DNA of 64,000 bases. It comes from Opitutaceae bacterium (GTDB lineage: Bacteria > Verrucomicrobiota > Verrucomicrobiia > Opitutales > Opitutaceae). Of this stretch, positions 35,589-44,575 are shown in pieces. Every line of letters starts with the position of its first letter. The first letter of the stretch is position 1. A model generated the notes under the pieces. The model ran no database searches. It saw nothing but the letters and a program-made list of their open reading frames with translations, and was not told where the DNA came from. The stretch is from NCBI GenBank assembly GCA_016711225.1, contig JADJTK010000050.1, forward strand, positions 62,001-126,000. Reading direction: 5' to 3'. Made by a program: the position numbers and the translations under genes.

Positions 35589-37463
35589 TCACGGCAGCGT
35601 CACCTGCAGGCGCAGGAAGCGCCGCGGGGCAGAACCGAGCGCGAGCGAATCACGCGCCGTGACCCGCGTGGCAGCGCCGGCGGTCCACGTGGAGACGTCG
35701 CTCCACTGCACCAGATCTGTGCTCGCCTGCACGACGTACTTCAGGCCCGGCGCCGTGTTCAGTCGGTTGAACTGCAGCGCCGGGTATTGTGTCCCGTTTT
35801 CAGACACAATCGTATAGATCGCCGGAGCCGCCACCGGGCCATGCGGCGCCAGGTTGTGGGCGAAGCGCTGCAGATTCACCACGCCCGCCCCGTCCGGATC
35901 GGCCAACGGACCGGTGACCTCCGGCTGCCCCTGCGCCGCCACGCTAAAGTTCGTCGCCACCCACTCCGCGTAGGTCGTCGGCACCGGAACGGACAGGCGC
36001 TTCACGATGATATTCGATACGCCCAGCCCCGACTCGGTGATCACGTCCTCGTAGGCGACGAAGGGCGTGCCGTCCGGGGCGAGGGCCAGGATTGGATAGA
36101 GTCCGAAGCCGGCCCCGAGGCCCGCGCTGCCGAGCAGCGTCCAGGTCGAGCCTCGATAGGCCATCACCGTCATGATGGGGTCGTAGGAGCGGTCGTGGAA
36201 CGCGAGCAGCGGCGCACCATCGGGGGCGATTGCGAGGCGAGGAAAGTCGATGCCTTCGGTCGAGAACCCAGCCGCGCCCACCGGCACCCAGTTGCTCCCG
36301 CTGAACTTCAACACCGTCGCCCGGTGCTCAACCGAGGAATCAACAAAGGCCAGGAAGGGCGTGCCGTCCGGGCCGATCGCCAGACTCAGCCGCCCAATAT
36401 CGCTGGGAGTAAACCCGGCTCCCCCAACGAGCTCCCAGGCCGTGCCCGTGAACCGCATCACCGACGCGCGCCCGCTGTTCTCCCAGCTCTGAAACGCCAT
36501 GTACGGCATGCCGTTCGGAGCGATTGCCAAACTGATGTAGTAGACGCTTACCCCGGAGAAACCGACCCCGCCCACCGCTTCCCAGTTCGTTCCGTTGAAC
36601 TTCATCACTGTCGCCTTGTAGGCGGCCGAGATGTCGAAGTAGCCGACATACAAAGTGCCCTCCGGTCCGATCACCAACTGCACAAAGTCGGAGCGCCCGC
36701 CCGAGAAGCCCGCGTTGCCGACTCGCACCCACGCGGTGCCGGTGAACTTCATCACCGACGCACTCTGCCCATGCGCGCCATCCTCGTAGGCGACATAGGG
36801 CGTACCGTCCGGGGCGAACACCAGTTGGACCGGATCCACCGCGCCGTCGGAAAAGCCCGGTGCGCCGACCAATTCCCAAGTCGTACCGTTGAAGCGCCTC
36901 ACCGTCGCACGGTTCCCGTAACCACCATCTGGAAACACTACCCAGGGCCGACCATCGGGGGCGATCGTGAGCGAAGGATTGTGGGCGATGTTTGGCGAAA
37001 AACGCTCCGGTCCGACGCCGGTCCACTCGCGCCCGGTCAAGGTCGCCACCGCCGGAGTGGCGAACGCACCGCTCGCCACCGTGCCCTGCAAGGTCGCCCC
37101 GTCGTCAGCCGTGAAGCAGACGGTGTACGCCGTGCCCGCCTTCAAGTTACCGACCGTGCAGCCAGCGACCGTGTTGGCCGCAAGCTTGAGCGAGCCGAAC
37201 CGCGCCGCTGCGGCGCCGTTGCCGTCCTTGCCCGCCTTGGTCTGCGCACCGGTTCCAAGCTTTGGGGCCGCCCCCTCCAGGAGTGTGAAATAGCCCGTCC
37301 CGGTCGCGTTCGACTGGAGTGCGAGCGTCACCTGGCCCGCCCCGAGATTGCTCGTGCCCGGCGCGGTCAGCGTCGGCTGCGCCTGTAGCCGGGCGGCGGC
37401 CGCGCACAGCACGAATGCGACAGCGACCCGCACGAGGGAGGAGAACGATCGAACAGTGGTCAT
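35589..37463 (-). CDS. Secreted seven-repeat propeller protein, first of the tandem set
   Basis: 624 residues from the ATG at 37463, where a signal peptide starts (MTTVRSFSSLVRVAVAFVLC...LQAQ). The longer reading to 37655 is not coding-like. Same architecture as its three downstream neighbours. The seven repeat motifs are APDGRPWVVF, APDGTPYVAY, GPEGTLYVGY, APNGMPYMAF, GPDGTPFLAF, APDGAPLLAF and APDGTPFVAY. Linker LADPDGAGVVNLQRFAHNLA, then LKYVVQASTDLVQW and the FLRLQVTLP end. Any operon promoter should lie in 37464-37658. Its signal peptide differs from those of the other four, so it is somewhat diverged. Function unknown. Confidence 0.75.
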   Translation of the reverse strand: MTTVRSFSSLVRVAVAFVLCAAAARLQAQPTLTAPGTSNLGAGQVTLALQSNATGTGYFTLLEGAAPKLGTGAQTKAGKDGNGAAAARFGSLKLAANTVAGCTVGNLKAGTAYTVCFTADDGATLQGTVASGAFATPAVATLTGREWTGVGPERFSPNIAHNPSLTIAPDGRPWVVFPDGGYGNRATVRRFNGTTWELVGAPGFSDGAVDPVQLVFAPDGTPYVAYEDGAHGQSASVMKFTGTAWVRVGNAGFSGGRSDFVQLVIGPEGTLYVGYFDISAAYKATVMKFNGTNWEAVGGVGFSGVSVYYISLAIAPNGMPYMAFQSWENSGRASVMRFTGTAWELVGGAGFTPSDIGRLSLAIGPDGTPFLAFVDSSVEHRATVLKFSGSNWVPVGAAGFSTEGIDFPRLAIAPDGAPLLAFHDRSYDPIMTVMAYRGSTWTLLGSAGLGAGFGLYPILALAPDGTPFVAYEDVITESGLGVSNIIVKRLSVPVPTTYAEWVATNFSVAAQGQPEVTGPLADPDGAGVVNLQRFAHNLAPHGPVAAPAIYTIVSENGTQYPALQFNRLNTAPGLKYVVQASTDLVQWSDVSTWTAGAATRVTARDSLALGSAPRRFLRLQVTLP

Positions 37464-37658
37464 GGGGTTGCGGTGAGCCGCCCCGGTATCCGAGGCAACC
37501 ATCCCGAGTCTCGGCTCCGCGCGGCCATTGAAAAGCCCCGGTTGGTAAAGAACCCGTAGGAATGCGCGCTCTCTCCCTCCGACTTCGCCACAGTCCCGAC
37601 GCCAATCTCCCGCCGTGGCTGCCGGTGTACCGCTACCACCAACTCCGGCCACCACCGC

Positions 37659-38105
37659 TCACACGTCGATCACATCACCCTTGCCCGGCGGCGGCGTGGG
37701 GCGCGGCGGCGGCGGCGCCGAAGGCGGAGGCGCGCGGCGAACCTTGACCTTGTTCGGCCCCACCAAGGTCGAAAACGCCATATTGGTCAGGCTAATGATC
37801 ATCGACCCCAGCAGCGCGGCCCATAGCCCCTCGACATAGAATCCTTCCACCATCCGACTGGTCGCCCAGAGCAGAAAGGCGTTGATCAGCCACAGCCCAA
37901 ACCCCGCCGAAAGAATCACCAGCGGCAGGGTGAAGAGCACCAACAACGGTTTCAGAAAGGCATTGAAGAGGCTCAGAAGAACCACGACAACCAGCAGCGT
38001 CGCGCCGTCTGCGCAGTGAATGCCCGGCACAATCTTCGCCGCCAACGCCACGCCCATCGCCAGAAAAGCCCAACGCAGCACCAGATTGAATAAGCTGTTG
38101 TTCAT
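37659..38105 (-). CDS. Phage-holin-family (DUF/PF04020-like) membrane protein
   Basis: 148 residues from the ATG at 38105 (MNNSLFNLVLRWAFLAMGV). Four hydrophobic helices are visible: about 5-25, 35-55 (LLVVVVLLSLFNAFLKPLLVL), 58-80 and 90-112. The conserved FNAFLKPLLVLFTLPL segment is typical of the bacterial 'phage holin family 4' proteins. These are chromosomal inner-membrane proteins of unknown role, not necessarily phage-derived. A Pro-rich cytoplasmic tail (APPPSAPPPPRPTPPPG) ends it. Diverges from the glycosyltransferase gene across 42 bp. Confidence 0.8.
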   Translation of the reverse strand: MNNSLFNLVLRWAFLAMGVALAAKIVPGIHCADGATLLVVVVLLSLFNAFLKPLLVLFTLPLVILSAGFGLWLINAFLLWATSRMVEGFYVEGLWAALLGSMIISLTNMAFSTLVGPNKVKVRRAPPPSAPPPPRPTPPPGKGDVIDV

Positions 38106-38147
38106 CGTCGTCTCGCCGCGAATGTCGCGCCCCACCCCTGCGGAGCA

Positions 38148-39248
38148 ATGAAAATTCTCCTCCTCCAGGACCGACTCCGCGGTGGCGGCACCGAGCGCCA
38201 AACCGTCTTTCTCTCCCGCGCCTTCGCCGCCCGCGGCCACGCCGTCTCGCTGCTCACCTTCCGCCCCGGCGGCACGCTCACCACCGAACTGGCCGGCTCC
38301 GCCGTCGTTCTTCGCGCGCTCCAGCCCTTCGATACCGGACTCGACTGGTTCGCCCCCGGACTCGTCGGTGCCGCCCGCGCCGCAGCGCCGGACATCATCC
38401 TGTGCATGGGCCGCATGGCGAACTGCCGCGCCGGCCAACTGCAGAGCGCGCTCCCGCAGGCCGCTGTCGTTGCCACCGTCCGCACAGGCAAGAGTCTGCC
38501 GTGGCTCTACCGGCGTTCCCTGCGGACCGCCCACCACGTGATTGCCAACTCCGAGTTCGCCCGACGCACCCTGGTCGCGCCCGAAGGCGCCGCCGAGCAC
38601 TGCACCGTCATCCCCAACGCGTTACTCCACTCCACCCTGCTCGACGGCGGCCCTTCGTCGCCACCTAATGACGACAGCCGCGAGGCCCTCGCCCCCGCAC
38701 CGGCCACCGCCGACCGTCCACCGGTCCTGCTCAACGTTGCCCAATTTCGCCCCGAGAAGAACCAACGCGAACTCCTCGGGATCGCCGCTACACTCCCGCG
38801 CGGCCTGCCGTGGAAACTCGCCTTCGTGGGCGACGGCCCGACCCGCCCCGCCTGCGAACGCCAGGCGGCCGCGCTTGGCCTCACCGACCGCGTCGCATTT
38901 CACGGCTGGCAGGCCGACCCGACCCCATTCTACCGCACCGCCGCCATCGCGGTGCTCACCTCGCAGCGCGAGTCGCTCCCCAATTTCCTCGTCGAGGCCC
39001 AATGCGCTGGCCTGCCGGTGGTGAGCTACGCCGTCGGCGGAGCCGGTGAGTGTTTTCACGAAGGGGTCACCGGATACCTCATTCCCGCCGGCGACCACGC
39101 GCGCTTCACCCAAACGCTGGCCGGTTTGCTCAGTCAGCCCGAACGCCGCGCGACGATGGCCGCCGCCTCCCAGGCGTGGGCTCGGGTACAGTTCGCCCCC
39201 GACCGCCAGATCGAGGCCCACCTCACGCTCTTCGAACGGCTGCTCTGA
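38148..39248 (+). CDS. GT4-type glycosyltransferase
   Basis: 366 residues, GT-B fold. The N-terminal half begins MKILLLQDRLRGGGTERQ with the glycine-rich acceptor loop. The C-terminal half has LLNVAQFRPEKNQREL, WKLAFVGDGP, VAFHGWQADPTPFY and the sugar-nucleotide-binding ESLPNFLVEAQCAGLPVVSY (an EX7E-like motif), followed by GGAGECFHEGVTGYL. Catalyses transfer from an activated sugar at the cytoplasmic face, probably in surface polysaccharide or glycolipid synthesis. Donor and acceptor cannot be told. No neighbouring polysaccharide genes point to a pathway; waaA lies 8.5 kb away. Confidence 0.87.
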   Translation: MKILLLQDRLRGGGTERQTVFLSRAFAARGHAVSLLTFRPGGTLTTELAGSAVVLRALQPFDTGLDWFAPGLVGAARAAAPDIILCMGRMANCRAGQLQSALPQAAVVATVRTGKSLPWLYRRSLRTAHHVIANSEFARRTLVAPEGAAEHCTVIPNALLHSTLLDGGPSSPPNDDSREALAPAPATADRPPVLLNVAQFRPEKNQRELLGIAATLPRGLPWKLAFVGDGPTRPACERQAAALGLTDRVAFHGWQADPTPFYRTAAIAVLTSQRESLPNFLVEAQCAGLPVVSYAVGGAGECFHEGVTGYLIPAGDHARFTQTLAGLLSQPERRATMAAASQAWARVQFAPDRQIEAHLTLFERLL

Positions 39249-39643
39249 GAACGCGGCGAGGGCGCCAGCGCCGCCCATTCGTAACGGCAACAGGCGAACC
39301 ACAGTCCTCCCCGATGCCTCTCTCCATTACCTAGCCTGGGGTCTTTAGCGTTGTAAGTGCCGCCCGGGGCCGGCTTTTGCCCGGCACCTCCCGGTATTCG
39401 CGGCCGGCAGATGGGTGGCGCGCATCCCGAGGGACACGCTGTCCTGTCCAGCTCTGTCGCCGCCCCGCCCGGCTGGCTTTCGGCAAAAAATCCACAAATA
39501 CGCCGAACACGCTGAAGCCGCGGCCCCGGGAGCCGATGAGGAAGAAACCTTCCATCACTGGGGCGCGCCTCCGTGGCCCTCAACGGAACTAGTCCCAGGC
39601 CACACGCCCCGCTCGATCACCGCCGCCGCCCTTATCCGATCCC
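39249..39643. other. Non-coding gap with a GCCGGC-type hairpin
   Basis: No gene is supported. It contains GGGCCGGCTTTTGCCCGGC (about 39367-39385), an imperfect hairpin, and an AT-richer patch GGCAAAAAATCCACAAATACGC (about 39482-39503) of the kind seen in degraded intergenic repeats. Confidence 0.45.
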
Positions 39644-40162
39644 ATGCCGACCGACCTCACCGAGGACCTCTTCAAGGAATGCATCGAGCAGGCCGTACAG
39701 AAGGTCTTCCAGACCATGCTGCAAAAGAAGGCCATTCCGGTTCATGGTGCCTCGCCGGTACCCGCCACTGAACCTTGGCATCGCCCCCCGGACTTGGCTG
39801 GAACCATCGCCGTCGGCAACGTCGGCTTCGCCGGCGAAATCTCCGGGCTCGTCTTCATCTACCTCTCCGAAACCCTCGTTCACTCCATCGTGCAAAGCAT
39901 GCTCGGCATGACCGAGCAGGAGGCTATCGAGGGAGGCCGCGAGATCGCCTCCGACGTCATCGGCGAGCTCACGAACATGACGGTCGGCGTTTTCAAAAAC
40001 CGAATCCATGATCTCGGTTACCCCTGCAAGCTCACCATCCCCACCGTGGTCTGGGGGAGCGACATTGCCATCCAACCCCCGCGTGGAGCCGTGCGTCGTA
40101 CCTACATTTTCCAGGTCGACGGCCGCAGCGTGATCGCGGACCTCATGTTCAAGAACGACTAG
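39644..40162 (+). CDS. CheX-type CheY-P phosphatase family protein
   Basis: 172 residues. The CheC/CheX/FliY phosphatase motif ExxN appears in DVIGELTNMTVGVFKNRI (about residues 107-124), preceded by GTIAVGNVGFAGEISGLVFIYLSE, the CheX-like sheet. Such proteins dephosphorylate CheY-type regulators. The gene is followed 7 bp later by a single-domain receiver, the expected substrate. Only one ExxN motif is present, consistent with CheX rather than CheC, which has two. Start at 39644 (MPTDLTEDLFKEC). The assignment is family-level and activity is inferred. Confidence 0.8.
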   Translation: MPTDLTEDLFKECIEQAVQKVFQTMLQKKAIPVHGASPVPATEPWHRPPDLAGTIAVGNVGFAGEISGLVFIYLSETLVHSIVQSMLGMTEQEAIEGGREIASDVIGELTNMTVGVFKNRIHDLGYPCKLTIPTVVWGSDIAIQPPRGAVRRTYIFQVDGRSVIADLMFKND

Positions 40163-40169
40163 CCCCGCC

Positions 40170-40544
40170 ATGCACAAACTCCTCACTATCGACGACTCCA
40201 AGACCATCCGGATGATTCTGGCGCGAGCGTTTAAAGAATACGATTGCGCGCTCATCGAGGCCGCCAACGGCGAAGATGGCCTCAAGGCCGCTGCCGAGCA
40301 CAAGCCCGACCTCATCATTCTCGATATCACCATGCCCCAGATGGACGGCATCCAGATGCTCACGCTGCTGCGCGAAAAGGGCGACGCCACTCCCGTCATC
40401 ATGCTCACCGCCGAGGGAGGCGCCACCAGCGTCGAACGCGCCAGCCACTTGGGCATCAGCGACTACATCGGCAAACCCTTCCAAAACGACGTCCTCTTGG
40501 CGAAAGTGGAGAAGATCCTACCGCTGGCCAAGAAGGCAGCGTAA
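40170..40544 (+). CDS. CheY-like single-domain response regulator
   Basis: 124 residues, a bare receiver domain. The acidic pair is in LLTIDDSKTIR, the phospho-acceptor Asp in LIILDITMPQMDG (about residue 53), the switch Thr in VIMLTAEGG and the Lys in YIGKPFQND. No output domain. It lies 7 bp after a CheX-like phosphatase gene, so the two very likely form a phosphorylation/dephosphorylation module, possibly serving the chemoreceptors in the window. The cognate kinase is not adjacent. Confidence 0.9.
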   Translation: MHKLLTIDDSKTIRMILARAFKEYDCALIEAANGEDGLKAAAEHKPDLIILDITMPQMDGIQMLTLLREKGDATPVIMLTAEGGATSVERASHLGISDYIGKPFQNDVLLAKVEKILPLAKKAA

Positions 40545-40563
40545 CGCCGGAACAGGGGAAGCT

Positions 40564-40651
40564 GGGGGCCGATCGCCCCCGGCATCGCCCGTAACCATTC
40601 CGCTGTGGGAGGGTGCCCGCACCCGACCGCCAACGCGAGTAGTGCGGGCAC
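40564..40651. repeat. Two palindromes between convergent genes
   Basis: GGGGGCCGATCGCCCCC (40564-40580) and a perfect 10-bp inverted pair GTGCCCGCAC (40613-40622) / GTGCGGGCAC (40642-40651). They lie between the ends of cheY and the aminotransferase gene and may limit readthrough in both directions. No T-run, so not classical terminators. Confidence 0.55.
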
Positions 40652-40681
40652 GCTCGCCCAGTTCAGGCCGGGCAACCCGCC

Positions 40682-41881
40682 TCAACCAACCCGCACCTGG
40701 CGGATCGCTTCGCCCAAGCGACGCATGCCCTCGTCAATACGGGCCTCGTCGGAGTTGGAGAAGTTCAGCCGCAGATGCCGATCGTCGGCATCGATGAAGA
40801 ACGCCGATCCGGGCACGAACGCCACCTTGCGCGCGATCGCGACCTTGAAGAGCTCCATCACCGAGACTCCCTCGGGTAGGCGCACCCAGAGGAACATGCC
40901 TCCATCCGGCTCGCTCGACTTCACGTCGGCCGGGAAATGCTTCTTGATCGCCGCCACCATCGCATCGCATTGCCGGCCGTAGAGGGCGCGCACCATCGCG
41001 ATGTGGGTGTCCAAGTCGTGGTCGAGCAGATGCTGGTGCACCACCCGCTGGGAGAAGTAGTTGGAGTGGAGATCGACGCCCTGCTTGGCGGTCACCATCA
41101 GATCCATCAACTGGCGCGGCGCGCAGATCCAGCCCAGCCGCAGGCCCGGCGCCACCACCTTGGAGAACGAACCCAGCAACACGCAGGAGGGACAGTGGTG
41201 TTTGAGCGACGGCAGCGGTTCCCCCCGAAAGCGCAACTCGCCATAGGGATCGTCCTGCACCAGCACCACCGGCCGCTGCCCGCAGAGGCGGCCCACCACC
41301 TCGCGCTTCGCCGCCGAATACGAAAGGCCGGAGGGGTTCTGGAAGTTGGGCACCGTGTAGAAGAGCTTGGGACGCTGCCGGTCGAGCGCCGCCTCGAGTT
41401 CGGCCAGGTTGGGGCCGTCGTCCTCCAGGGTGACGGCGGAGAACTTCGGTTCGTAGGAAGAAAAGGCCTGGATCGCGCCCAGGTAGGCTGGACGCTCGAG
41501 CAACACCGGGTCGCCGGCGTCGAGCAGTACTTTGCCGAGCAGGTCGAGGCCTTGTTGGGAACCGTTGGTGATGAGAATCTCGTCCGGATCAATACGCAGC
41601 TGCTGTTTCTCCCAGTAGCGGCGGGCGATGAATTCGCGCAACGGCCGGTAGCCCTCCGTCGTAGCATACTGGAGGGCGGAGGTGCCGGCCTCGCGCAGCA
41701 CCTTTGCGGCCGCCTCGGCCACGTCCGCCACCGGGAAGGTGCGCGGATTGGGCAGCCCGCCGGCAAAGGAGATGATTTCCGGGTCCTCGGTAACCTTGAG
41801 GATCTCGCGAATGGCGGAGCGCTGCATGCGCTGCGTGCGGCGGGCAAGGAGGGCGGAGAAATCGGGACCGGCGGTGCTCAT
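40682..41881 (-). CDS. PLP-dependent aminotransferase, class I fold (LysN/2-aminoadipate type)
   Basis: 399 residues from the ATG at 41881 (MSTAGPDFSALLARRT). Family features: ISFAGGLPNPRTFPV near the start, ALQYATTEGYRPLREFIA, TNGSQQGLDLLGKVLLDAGD, FYTVPNFQNPSG, VVLVQDDPYGELRF, and the PLP-binding Lys in LGSFSKVVAPGLRLGW (about residue 235). This is the set seen in 2-aminoadipate/aromatic aminotransferases and MocR-type aminotransferase domains, but no DNA-binding domain is attached. Cytoplasmic; the physiological amino acid is unknown. Confidence 0.88.
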   Translation of the reverse strand: MSTAGPDFSALLARRTQRMQRSAIREILKVTEDPEIISFAGGLPNPRTFPVADVAEAAAKVLREAGTSALQYATTEGYRPLREFIARRYWEKQQLRIDPDEILITNGSQQGLDLLGKVLLDAGDPVLLERPAYLGAIQAFSSYEPKFSAVTLEDDGPNLAELEAALDRQRPKLFYTVPNFQNPSGLSYSAAKREVVGRLCGQRPVVLVQDDPYGELRFRGEPLPSLKHHCPSCVLLGSFSKVVAPGLRLGWICAPRQLMDLMVTAKQGVDLHSNYFSQRVVHQHLLDHDLDTHIAMVRALYGRQCDAMVAAIKKHFPADVKSSEPDGGMFLWVRLPEGVSVMELFKVAIARKVAFVPGSAFFIDADDRHLRLNFSNSDEARIDEGMRRLGEAIRQVRVG

Positions 41882-42009
41882 TTCAGGGAAAGTACGGACA
41901 CAATTCCGCCCGCTCCAAGGAGCGTCGAGCGGAAATCCGGCATCGTCTCGCCCGTAGCTTGAGAGCGAAGCCGTCCAGCCACCACCGCCGTCAGCCGGGG
42001 ATCGACCCG

Positions 42010-42411
42010 TCAGCGCACTTTGTGACTCGCGAAATGCTGCCGGCGCCCCTCGTTGGCCCACGCCGGCGCTTGGTACCCCGGTTCGGCCAACGGGTCCGCC
42101 GATGTGATCGCCACGATGTGCGCTTCGGACTCGAGCCCCACCACAACTGCAGCACCGATCACCGCCACCAACTCGGCAGGCAGCGCGCGAGCTACCGGCG
42201 CCGCCCGCGACTCCGCCCCTTCCGCCCGCAACAGGTGCGCCGGTTCACCCCACGCCAAACCACGCAGCACACGGCGCATCCGTCTCATCAGCAGCCAGCC
42301 CAGCACCAGCGAGGCAAGGACTGCGCAACCGAACAAGACCGGGTGGTGCAGCGAACCCGGCAACTGTAACAGTTCGATCGATTCAACGGCGAATGGAGAT
42401 GGGGGCAACAT
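42010..42411 (-). CDS. Small membrane protein resembling OadG (decarboxylase gamma subunit)
   Basis: 133 residues from the ATG at 42411 (MLPPSPFAVESIELLQ). One membrane helix at about 22-42 (VLFGCAVLASLVLGWLLM) is followed by a basic patch and a linker. The C-terminal block has LPAELVAVIGAAVVVGLE, and the protein ends WANEGRRQHFASHKVR. That helix-linker-'EGRRxxxxSHxxR' layout is seen in OadG-family subunits of sodium-pumping decarboxylases, but no OadA/OadB partner is nearby. It could equally be an unrelated protein with a similar tail. Confidence 0.5.
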   Translation of the reverse strand: MLPPSPFAVESIELLQLPGSLHHPVLFGCAVLASLVLGWLLMRRMRRVLRGLAWGEPAHLLRAEGAESRAAPVARALPAELVAVIGAAVVVGLESEAHIVAITSADPLAEPGYQAPAWANEGRRQHFASHKVR

Positions 42412-42630
42412 CGGAGGGTACCGTGACAAGTCCGGGCAAACAGGAGCCACCTGAAGCCGGCTCGGATCATAAACGCCGGGATGTGCCCCTGAGCCTCGCT
42501 AACCGACGTGCGCGAGCATGCCTGATTCCTGCCCACAGACAAGCGCGACCAAGGCAGACGGAGGGACCGCTGCGACAGTCCCTCCAACCCTGGCATTGCC
42601 GTCGGCCGGTCGCCCGCCAATCGTCGCGCC

Positions 42631-44541
42631 ATGCCCGAGCTGCAACTGCTCCCTCCCCCCCGTCGCCTGCGCTACACCCGCGGATCGTTCCCGTTGGCCC
42701 ACGCCAAACGCCTAGTCCTGCCCGACTGCTCCGAACCGACCACCGACGCGCTCGCCCAGCGCCTCGTCGACGAGATCGCCACCCACACCACCGACGCCCC
42801 CCTGCTCTCCCCGGTCGCCGGCGCCATCGTCTGCACCATCGAAGGAGGCGCGGCGCAGAGCTACTCGCTCACCATCGCCGCCAAGCAGATCACGCTCGTG
42901 GCCGCCGACGGGGCCGGCCTCTTCTACGCCCTGCAAACCCTGCTCCAGATTGTGCGCCAGTGCGGCGCGGAACTGCCCGCCCTGCGCATCGACGACGCCC
43001 CCGATTATCTGGTACGCGGCTTCTATCACGACATCTCCCGGGGCAAGGTCCCCACCCGCGCCACGCTCTTCGCCCTCGTGGAGAAGATGGCGCAGTACAA
43101 GTTGAACCAGCTCCAGCTCTACGTGGAGCACACCTTCGCCTTCCGCCACCATCCCGACCTGTGGGCCGGCGCCGACCCGCTCACCGCCGACGACATCCTC
43201 GCCCTCGACGAGCACTGCACCCGCCACCACATCGAACTCGTCCCCTCGCTGAGCACGTTTGGGCACTTCTACACCGGGCTGGTCGCCCCGCGAAAGCAGC
43301 ACCTCAACGAGTATACCCTCGACGGCTCCGCCCTGCCCTTTTCGTGGTGGGATCGCATGGGCCACTACACCCTCGATTGCCGCAACCCAGCTTCGCTCGC
43401 GCTCGTGCGCGAGTTGATCCTCGAGCTGCGCCCGCTCTTCCGCACGAAGCATTTTAATCTCTGCTGCGACGAGACCTTCGATCTCGGCAAAGGTCGCAAC
43501 ACCGGCTTTGCCGCCCGGCACGGCGCCGGCCGCCTCTACGTCGATTTTCTCAAGCAGCTCATGGCCGTGGTGCGCGAAGCCGGCGCCGTCCCCATGTTCT
43601 GGGGCGACATCGTGGGCAACCACCCCGAGCTCGTCCGCGAGGTGCCCAAGGACGCCATCGCCCTCGACTGGGACTATTCCGCCGACCTGCACGACACCAA
43701 GAGCGCTCTCTTCCGCAAGGCCGCCCGCCCCTTCTACGTCTGCCCCGGTTGCTGCGGCTGGGACCGTTGGTCCAATGATCTCGATACGGCCACCGCCAAC
43801 ATCCTCGGTTTCGCCCAACGTGGCCGGCGCACCGGTGCGACCGGCTTTCTCAACACCGACTGGGGCGACCGCGGCCACATCAACGCCCTGGGCAACAGCC
43901 ACCACGGCCTGCTCCTGGGCGCCGCCGCGTCCTGGAATGTGCGCGCCACCACCGCCGCCGCCTTCGACACCGCCTTCAACACCCTCGAGATCGGCGATCC
44001 GTCGCAGACCTACGCCCGCCTCCTGCGCGAGCTCGGCTCGGCCGCCGTCGTGCCATGGAAGCAGCTCGTGCTCTGGTTCGACCCGTCGCCGCACCGCCCG
44101 TCCACCGACTGGGACGAAGCCACCGGTCTGCCGGTCGGTATCCTCGCAACCAAGCCGGTGCAGGCCTTCGCCGCGTATGCAAAGATCGAGAAGCTGCGCG
44201 CCCAGCTCGCCCGGGTGGCCGCCTCCGCGCATCCGCAGGATCCGCTCGCGTTGCGCGAGGCGTTGGTGGGCGCCCGCGGCCAGGCGCTGATGCAAGCCCT
44301 CGGCGGCCTGCTCGCCTCCCTTGCAAAGAAGCAGAAGGTGCCGAGTGCCGCCCCCCAACCCGCCTTCATCGCCGACGAACTGCGCCGCTTCGAGGCCGAC
44401 GTTTCCGAAATCTGGCACGCCCGCAATCGCCCCTCGGAATACTACCGGGTACGCATCGCCCTGCTGGAACTGGCGCGCCGGCTCGATCGCGCCGCCCTTG
44501 GTCTGCCTCCCCTGCGCCGCGCCCGCCCGGTACTGTCATAG
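42631..44541 (+). CDS. GH20 family beta-N-acetylhexosaminidase-like protein
   Basis: 636 residues, no signal peptide. A GH20b-like N-terminal domain (about 1-115: LQLLPPPRRLRYTRG..., GLFYALQTLLQIVRQ) precedes the TIM barrel (from about 120: VRGFYHDISRGKVPT, NQLQLYVEHTFAFR). The catalytic Asp-Glu pair is in HFNLCCDETFDLGKG (about residues 283-284), as in GH20 enzymes that use substrate-assisted catalysis. The C-terminal 200 residues are helical and less familiar. Would release terminal N-acetylhexosamines, probably in the cytoplasm, but specificity is unproven. The opening aligns with the YTRGSFPL-type start, supporting the ATG at 42631. Confidence 0.83.
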   Translation: MPELQLLPPPRRLRYTRGSFPLAHAKRLVLPDCSEPTTDALAQRLVDEIATHTTDAPLLSPVAGAIVCTIEGGAAQSYSLTIAAKQITLVAADGAGLFYALQTLLQIVRQCGAELPALRIDDAPDYLVRGFYHDISRGKVPTRATLFALVEKMAQYKLNQLQLYVEHTFAFRHHPDLWAGADPLTADDILALDEHCTRHHIELVPSLSTFGHFYTGLVAPRKQHLNEYTLDGSALPFSWWDRMGHYTLDCRNPASLALVRELILELRPLFRTKHFNLCCDETFDLGKGRNTGFAARHGAGRLYVDFLKQLMAVVREAGAVPMFWGDIVGNHPELVREVPKDAIALDWDYSADLHDTKSALFRKAARPFYVCPGCCGWDRWSNDLDTATANILGFAQRGRRTGATGFLNTDWGDRGHINALGNSHHGLLLGAAASWNVRATTAAAFDTAFNTLEIGDPSQTYARLLRELGSAAVVPWKQLVLWFDPSPHRPSTDWDEATGLPVGILATKPVQAFAAYAKIEKLRAQLARVAASAHPQDPLALREALVGARGQALMQALGGLLASLAKKQKVPSAAPQPAFIADELRRFEADVSEIWHARNRPSEYYRVRIALLELARRLDRAALGLPPLRRARPVLS

Positions 44542-44551
44542 CCCCGTCCCG

Positions 44552-44575
44552 TAGCCCGCCGCTTCAGCGCGGGCT
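44552..44575 (+). repeat. Small hairpin after the GH20 gene
   Basis: AGCCCGC (44553-44559) and GCGGGCT (44569-44575) form a 7-bp stem 12 bp after the stop. No T-run, so termination is only possible, not shown. Confidence 0.4.

Noticed and set aside
23643..37463. Repeats in this region as a CRISPR array or DNA-level tandem repeat
   Set aside because: Periodicity is at the protein level with about 150-bp units and no conserved short DNA repeat or spacers.
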